Under the pieces are notes generated by a model. The model was not told the origin of the DNA, ran no database searches, and was given only the letters and a program-made list of their open reading frames with translations. From an uncultured Clostridia bacterium (lineage in GTDB: Bacteria > Bacillota > Clostridia > Oscillospirales > CAG-272), in the NCBI GenBank assembly GCA_945485605.1, contig CALYSG010000078.1, positions 1 through 8,284 on the forward strand: DNA of 8,284 nucleotides. The letters run 5' to 3'. Each line of letters begins with the position of its first letter. Position 1 is the first letter of the stretch. Positions 5,635 through 8,284 of the stretch are shown piece by piece. The translations under genes were made by a program, and so were the position numbers.

Positions 5635-7938
5635 TCATTTAGAGTTATTTGCGAAGTAATCCTTCGCGCTGTCCGAGTATATCATTGTCTTTTCAAGCAG
5701 AGCCTTGAAATTCTCATCGGCAGAGCTTTGAAGTTTTTTCCTGACATATGTTTCAAAGCTGTATTTCACCGTTTCGCTGATCTCGACTCCGTCCTTGACC
5801 AGCGTAAGCTCAAGCTCCTTGCGAAGCTCCGATGCCTTCAGCGCGTCGAAGTATGCCGTCTGCCCCTTTACGTCGTTCCTGTAAACAAATTCCGAGCCGT
5901 CGATGAGCGTATCGACCTTCTGCCCGTCGCTGTCGGTGTATCTGACTCTCAGAGAAATGCCCGTGAGGTCGCTGTCTTTTGCAAGGTTCGTCGCAATCAC
6001 CAGCTGTATCCTGTTGTCGAACAGGATATTTTTCTTTGTGACAGCGGCGGTGTAAGACGAGGGATCCGAGGACGCCGTTATCTCTGTAAGCGCATCGTAG
6101 TGACCTCGAGAGAGTGCCTTCTGAGCCTCGGTAAGATCCTTGTTTGCGAGCGAATCCGTCCTGTATGCAAAGTAGACCTGCGCCGCCGAGCCGTAGTTCA
6201 GAAGGTCAACCAAAAGGGCCTTGAAGCTGTCATTCTCTGAGGCTTCAAGTCGCTCCTCGGCGTACTGCTTAAGGCTGTATACATCAACGACTCCGCTGTA
6301 CTCGATGCCGTTTTTCGTAAAAACGAGCGTTGCGGTGAGCGTGTCTCCGAGCTCCTTCGCGCGGACCTGACGGTAGTCGAAGCGATAGTATTCCTCGCCG
6401 TCGATCAGGAAATCTTCGGGATATAGAGTCTTTGATGCCTTTCCGGCGGGCGTGTTGCCGCTGAAAATCTCCTTTTCAACGATAAGCCTTATGTTTTCGC
6501 AGCCATCGAGATCGGACTTGAGGATCGCATAAAGCATCGAAAGGTCATTGCCGAACGAGCAGTTGTGCTTGAGAGTGATATTGCTAAAGTCCTTCGCCGC
6601 AATTATTTCGCTTTCGGTCACTTTGCGGCAGACAGAGCACTCTCTGTGCCGCTTCCCGGCCTTTCCGAAGCTCGCCGCTTCGTCGATTATCCATTCTCCG
6701 GGGGTGTGAGTCGCGTAGTCTCCCTTTCCCTCGTCAGAGGTCAGTTCGCACCCGGCGGCAAGGCACTCATGCCAATGATGCGTTTCGCTCGTTGCAAATT
6801 TTTCATCCCATACGTGAGTATGATTTGTGGAGTAGACAGAGAGAATAAGCTCTCTTCCGACCCCGGAATACCCGTAGCGACATCCCGAAGTCAGACCGAG
6901 CTTGACCATAAGATTGCTTATGTCAGCCCGAAACGCATTGAGGAAGTCATCTTTTTTTCCGGTAACGTAAACTCTCGCCATGCCGTAGCCCTGCTTAAGA
7001 CGCTCCGCCACCGCATCGGAATTATAAGCGTCCATGATCCCGCCGTTCACGGTGAAATAATCGGCGGCTTTATCGGTACATTCGGGCAGAGCATAGACGG
7101 TCGGATCGATCGCGTGATCTTCTTTTATCTCTGCGGTAGTCTTATTAAAGTAAGCGTAGAAGGTATAGCTTTCCTGATCGTCCCACGTAAGATCGACGTG
7201 ATAATACCTGCCGTCGATGCGAACGAGGTTCCATGCGTGTCCCTCGGGCGATCCTGTCGAAGGATTTATGCTCGATCCGGTCACGATAAAGGACTGAATA
7301 CCCGCTTTCATAAGAAGATGCTGCAACGCCTCGGCATAGCCCTCGCAGACCGCAAGCCCCTCGACGATCGCCCCGTAGGGATCGTGAGCGTGACCGGCGC
7401 TTGCATCGTACCTGACGCGCGCCGCAAGGCGGTCGTGTATCAGTTTTTCGCGTTCATACTCGCTCATGGAGGCGTCGATCCCCTCAAGGAGAATTGCGGT
7501 GTTCAGCTCGAAATCGCGCTTTGCCTCGGTCAGAGCGGCTCCTGACATAGTATAGGTGGGAGATATCGACGCAACAACGCTCGTTTCGGGATTGTAGCTG
7601 TATGAATAACTCGTTCCGTACCAGAAATGCTCAACGTGGTCACGCCGATAGGCATCCATGACGACGGAAAGCTCTGATGTCGTTATTTTTTTCGAGCTGT
7701 CTTTGATAGAGATAGTCTCTTTGCTGTTTTCGATGCCTTCAACCAAAGTATCGTAAGCGAAGAGGAGTGCATCTGAATTCGGAAGCTTTGAGATAGCTTC
7801 TCTGCCGTAATAGCCGACAGGCTCTTCAGCCGCAAGGCCTTCGGCAGCCGACACGCCGAGCGTAACTGCCTGAATCGCTCCGAGCAGCATAACGATACAG
7901 AGCATCGTACAGATCGACCCTGAAATTTTTCTGTTCAT
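5635..7938 (-). CDS. Secreted transglutaminase-like protein with duplicated C-terminal modules
   Basis: A 767-residue exported protein. Residues 1-32 are a signal peptide: N-R-K, then a hydrophobic core, then a V-S-A-A cleavage region. The transglutaminase-like domain (about 150-265) has a full catalytic triad: C198 (AVCEGYAEA), H234 (EGHAWNLV) and D249 (HVDLTWDD). Such domains can act as cysteine proteases, amidases or protein cross-linkers. Residues 373-440 hold two Cys/His-rich units: H375/W377/H390/C392/C397 and H411/W416/H431/C434/C437. Residues 451-597 and 620-767 are two related beta-rich modules, each ending in a helical F-K-A-L-L ... Y-x-x-x-A-x-x-Y-F segment, of a type I recall at the C-termini of secreted gut Clostridia proteins. 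ATG 7938 is preceded by AAAGGA (7952-7947) 8 bases upstream; an in-frame TTG at 8028 falls in the -35 box and is excluded. The substrate is unknown; the tail modules suggest extracellular or wall attachment. Confidence 0.88.
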   Translation of the reverse strand: MNRKISGSICTMLCIVMLLGAIQAVTLGVSAAEGLAAEEPVGYYGREAISKLPNSDALLFAYDTLVEGIENSKETISIKDSSKKITTSELSVVMDAYRRDHVEHFWYGTSYSYSYNPETSVVASISPTYTMSGAALTEAKRDFELNTAILLEGIDASMSEYEREKLIHDRLAARVRYDASAGHAHDPYGAIVEGLAVCEGYAEALQHLLMKAGIQSFIVTGSSINPSTGSPEGHAWNLVRIDGRYYHVDLTWDDQESYTFYAYFNKTTAEIKEDHAIDPTVYALPECTDKAADYFTVNGGIMDAYNSDAVAERLKQGYGMARVYVTGKKDDFLNAFRADISNLMVKLGLTSGCRYGYSGVGRELILSVYSTNHTHVWDEKFATSETHHWHECLAAGCELTSDEGKGDYATHTPGEWIIDEAASFGKAGKRHRECSVCRKVTESEIIAAKDFSNITLKHNCSFGNDLSMLYAILKSDLDGCENIRLIVEKEIFSGNTPAGKASKTLYPEDFLIDGEEYYRFDYRQVRAKELGDTLTATLVFTKNGIEYSGVVDVYSLKQYAEERLEASENDSFKALLVDLLNYGSAAQVYFAYRTDSLANKDLTEAQKALSRGHYDALTEITASSDPSSYTAAVTKKNILFDNRIQLVIATNLAKDSDLTGISLRVRYTDSDGQKVDTLIDGSEFVYRNDVKGQTAYFDALKASELRKELELTLVKDGVEISETVKYSFETYVRKKLQSSADENFKALLEKTMIYSDSAKDYFANNSK
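5653..6279 (-). repeat. Internal protein-level duplication at the C-terminus of the transglutaminase-like protein
   Basis: Residues 554-590 (encoded by 6279-6169) and 726-762 (5763-5653) align without gaps over 37 positions with 14 identities, including Y-S start, F-K-A-L-L, and the closing Y-F. The preceding beta-rich segments are more divergent but share the order acidic turn, F-V/F-L strand, Y-F-D and L-x-x-x-L-V-x-x-G. This indicates an old tandem duplication of a module of about 150 residues. Confidence 0.75.
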
Positions 7939-7959
7939 CGTTTTAATCCTTTCGTAAGG

Positions 7960-7979
7960 TCGGCGGATAAACGCGCCGA
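7960..7979 (-). other. Short 5' leader hairpin of the transglutaminase-like gene
   Basis: TCGGCG (7960-7965) and CGCCGA (7974-7979) can pair as a 6-bp stem with an 8-base loop in the roughly 55-base leader. It sits 7 bases upstream of the AAAGGA ribosome binding site. An effect on translation or mRNA stability is possible but unproven. Confidence 0.35.
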
Positions 7980-7999
7980 AGATAAATGGAAGATAAATA

Positions 8000-8028
8000 A
8001 TTATAACACAAGTCATACATAAATTCAA
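8000..8028 (-). promoter_or_regulatory. Sigma-A promoter with extended -10 for the transglutaminase-like operon
   Basis: On the minus strand: -35 TTGAAT (8028-8023), a 17-base spacer, TG one base before the -10, and a perfect TATAAT (8005-8000). Transcription should start near 7993, giving a leader of about 55 bases. This is close to consensus and suggests strong expression in vegetative cells. Confidence 0.85.
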
Positions 8029-8039
8029 GGGTTAATATA

Positions 8040-8240
8040 TTTATCGGTGTTCAAAATTTTGCAGGATTACAAAAGGTTATGAGACTGAAAATTTCGTCTT
8101 GCAAACAGAAACAATGTCTGCAAAAAGTCTTCGACGCTTTTTCCTTGGCATAGTGATCGTAGGGCGGGGGCAGACTATAATCGAGATCAAGCCGTTTTTC
8201 TGACGATATGTACGAAGGAACGAAAATGAATCCTTTCACG
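8040..8240. other. Gene-free intergenic stretch
   Basis: Together with the promoter region and the edge repeat, bases 7939-8284 carry no convincing gene. Within this part are a weak hairpin made of AAAAAG (8122-8127) and CTTTTT (8137-8142), which could serve as a weak terminator in either direction, and a TATAAT at 8176-8181 on the plus strand without a good -35. AAGGAA (8215-8220) lies before an ATG at 8226, but the reading frame from that ATG runs into repeat-like sequence. A minus-strand open frame from GTG 8239 to 8051 has no convincing ribosome binding site and an atypical composition. Confidence 0.5.
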
Positions 8241-8284
8241 CATTGTAGGGACCGGCGTCCTCGACGGTCCGGAAATCGAATCGA
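8240..8284. repeat. Probable edge of an interspersed hairpin-forming repeat (truncated)
   Basis: The last bases read CATTGTAGGGACCGG and then GGACCG (8249-8254) facing CGGTCC (8265-8270) across a 10-base loop. An alternative fold pairs CGTC (8256-8259) with GACG (8263-8266) on a GGAC/GTCC base. GTAGGG-plus-GC-rich-hairpin elements are, from memory, abundant between genes in gut Clostridia. Only one copy is visible here and it runs off the window, so this is a resemblance and not a demonstrated repeat. Confidence 0.4.

Noticed and set aside
6565..7545. A 326-codon plus-strand frame inside the transglutaminase-like gene
   Set aside because: It is fully antisense to the catalytic domain, has no ribosome binding site that stands out, and its translation shows no motif.
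7939..8028. A 30-residue upstream extension of the secreted protein from TTG 8028
   Set aside because: This TTG is the beginning of the -35 box, and the signal peptide already begins naturally at ATG 7938 with AAAGGA before it.
8051..8239. A 62-codon minus-strand frame starting with GTG
   Set aside because: There is no clear Shine-Dalgarno, no recognisable motif, and its upstream part overlaps repeat-like sequence. The frame is also open upstream to the window edge, so a truncated gene cannot be fully excluded.

Overview
The window looks like chromosomal DNA from an anaerobic gut-type Firmicute (class Clostridia), probably an uncultured one. The grounds are Clostridia-style Shine-Dalgarno sequences (AAGGAG, AAAGGA), a canonical sigma-A promoter with an extended -10, and the kinds of proteins encoded: a DUF3737 protein, an endonuclease IV-like TIM barrel, and a secreted transglutaminase-like protein ending in duplicated modules I associate with gut Clostridia. 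No rRNA, tRNA, CRISPR array, transposase or phage gene was found.

Left part, plus strand (about 128-5407): four genes read in one direction. An endonuclease IV-like TIM-barrel protein (128-1012) is followed after 2 bases by an M24 Xaa-Pro-type aminopeptidase (1015-2097). The peptidase stop overlaps by one base the start of a DUF3737 beta-helix-like protein (2097-2951). These three form a tight operon. After a 128-base gap holding hairpin-forming sequence comes a large cytoplasmic glycoside hydrolase related to family GH106 (3080-5407). The layout suggests housekeeping and catabolic enzymes (DNA repair or sugar-related TIM barrel, peptide turnover, glycan turnover), but no shared pathway can be read from it.

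Middle (5408-5500): a 17-bp perfect stem-loop (5417-5453) lies between convergent transcription units and probably terminates both.

Right part, minus strand (7938 down to 5501): a strong promoter (8000-8028) drives a 767-residue secreted protein with a complete Cys-His-Asp transglutaminase-like triad, two Cys/His-rich motifs and two related C-terminal modules. Only 17 bases after its stop is a 38-residue acidic peptide gene (5501-5617) with its own ribosome binding site and four tandem stop codons. This pair is the most interesting part of the window: a secreted transglutaminase-fold protein apparently co-transcribed with a tiny peptide of a recurring but uncharacterised type.

Right edge (8040-8284): no convincing gene. 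The last 45 bases look like the start of a hairpin-forming interspersed repeat cut by the window end.
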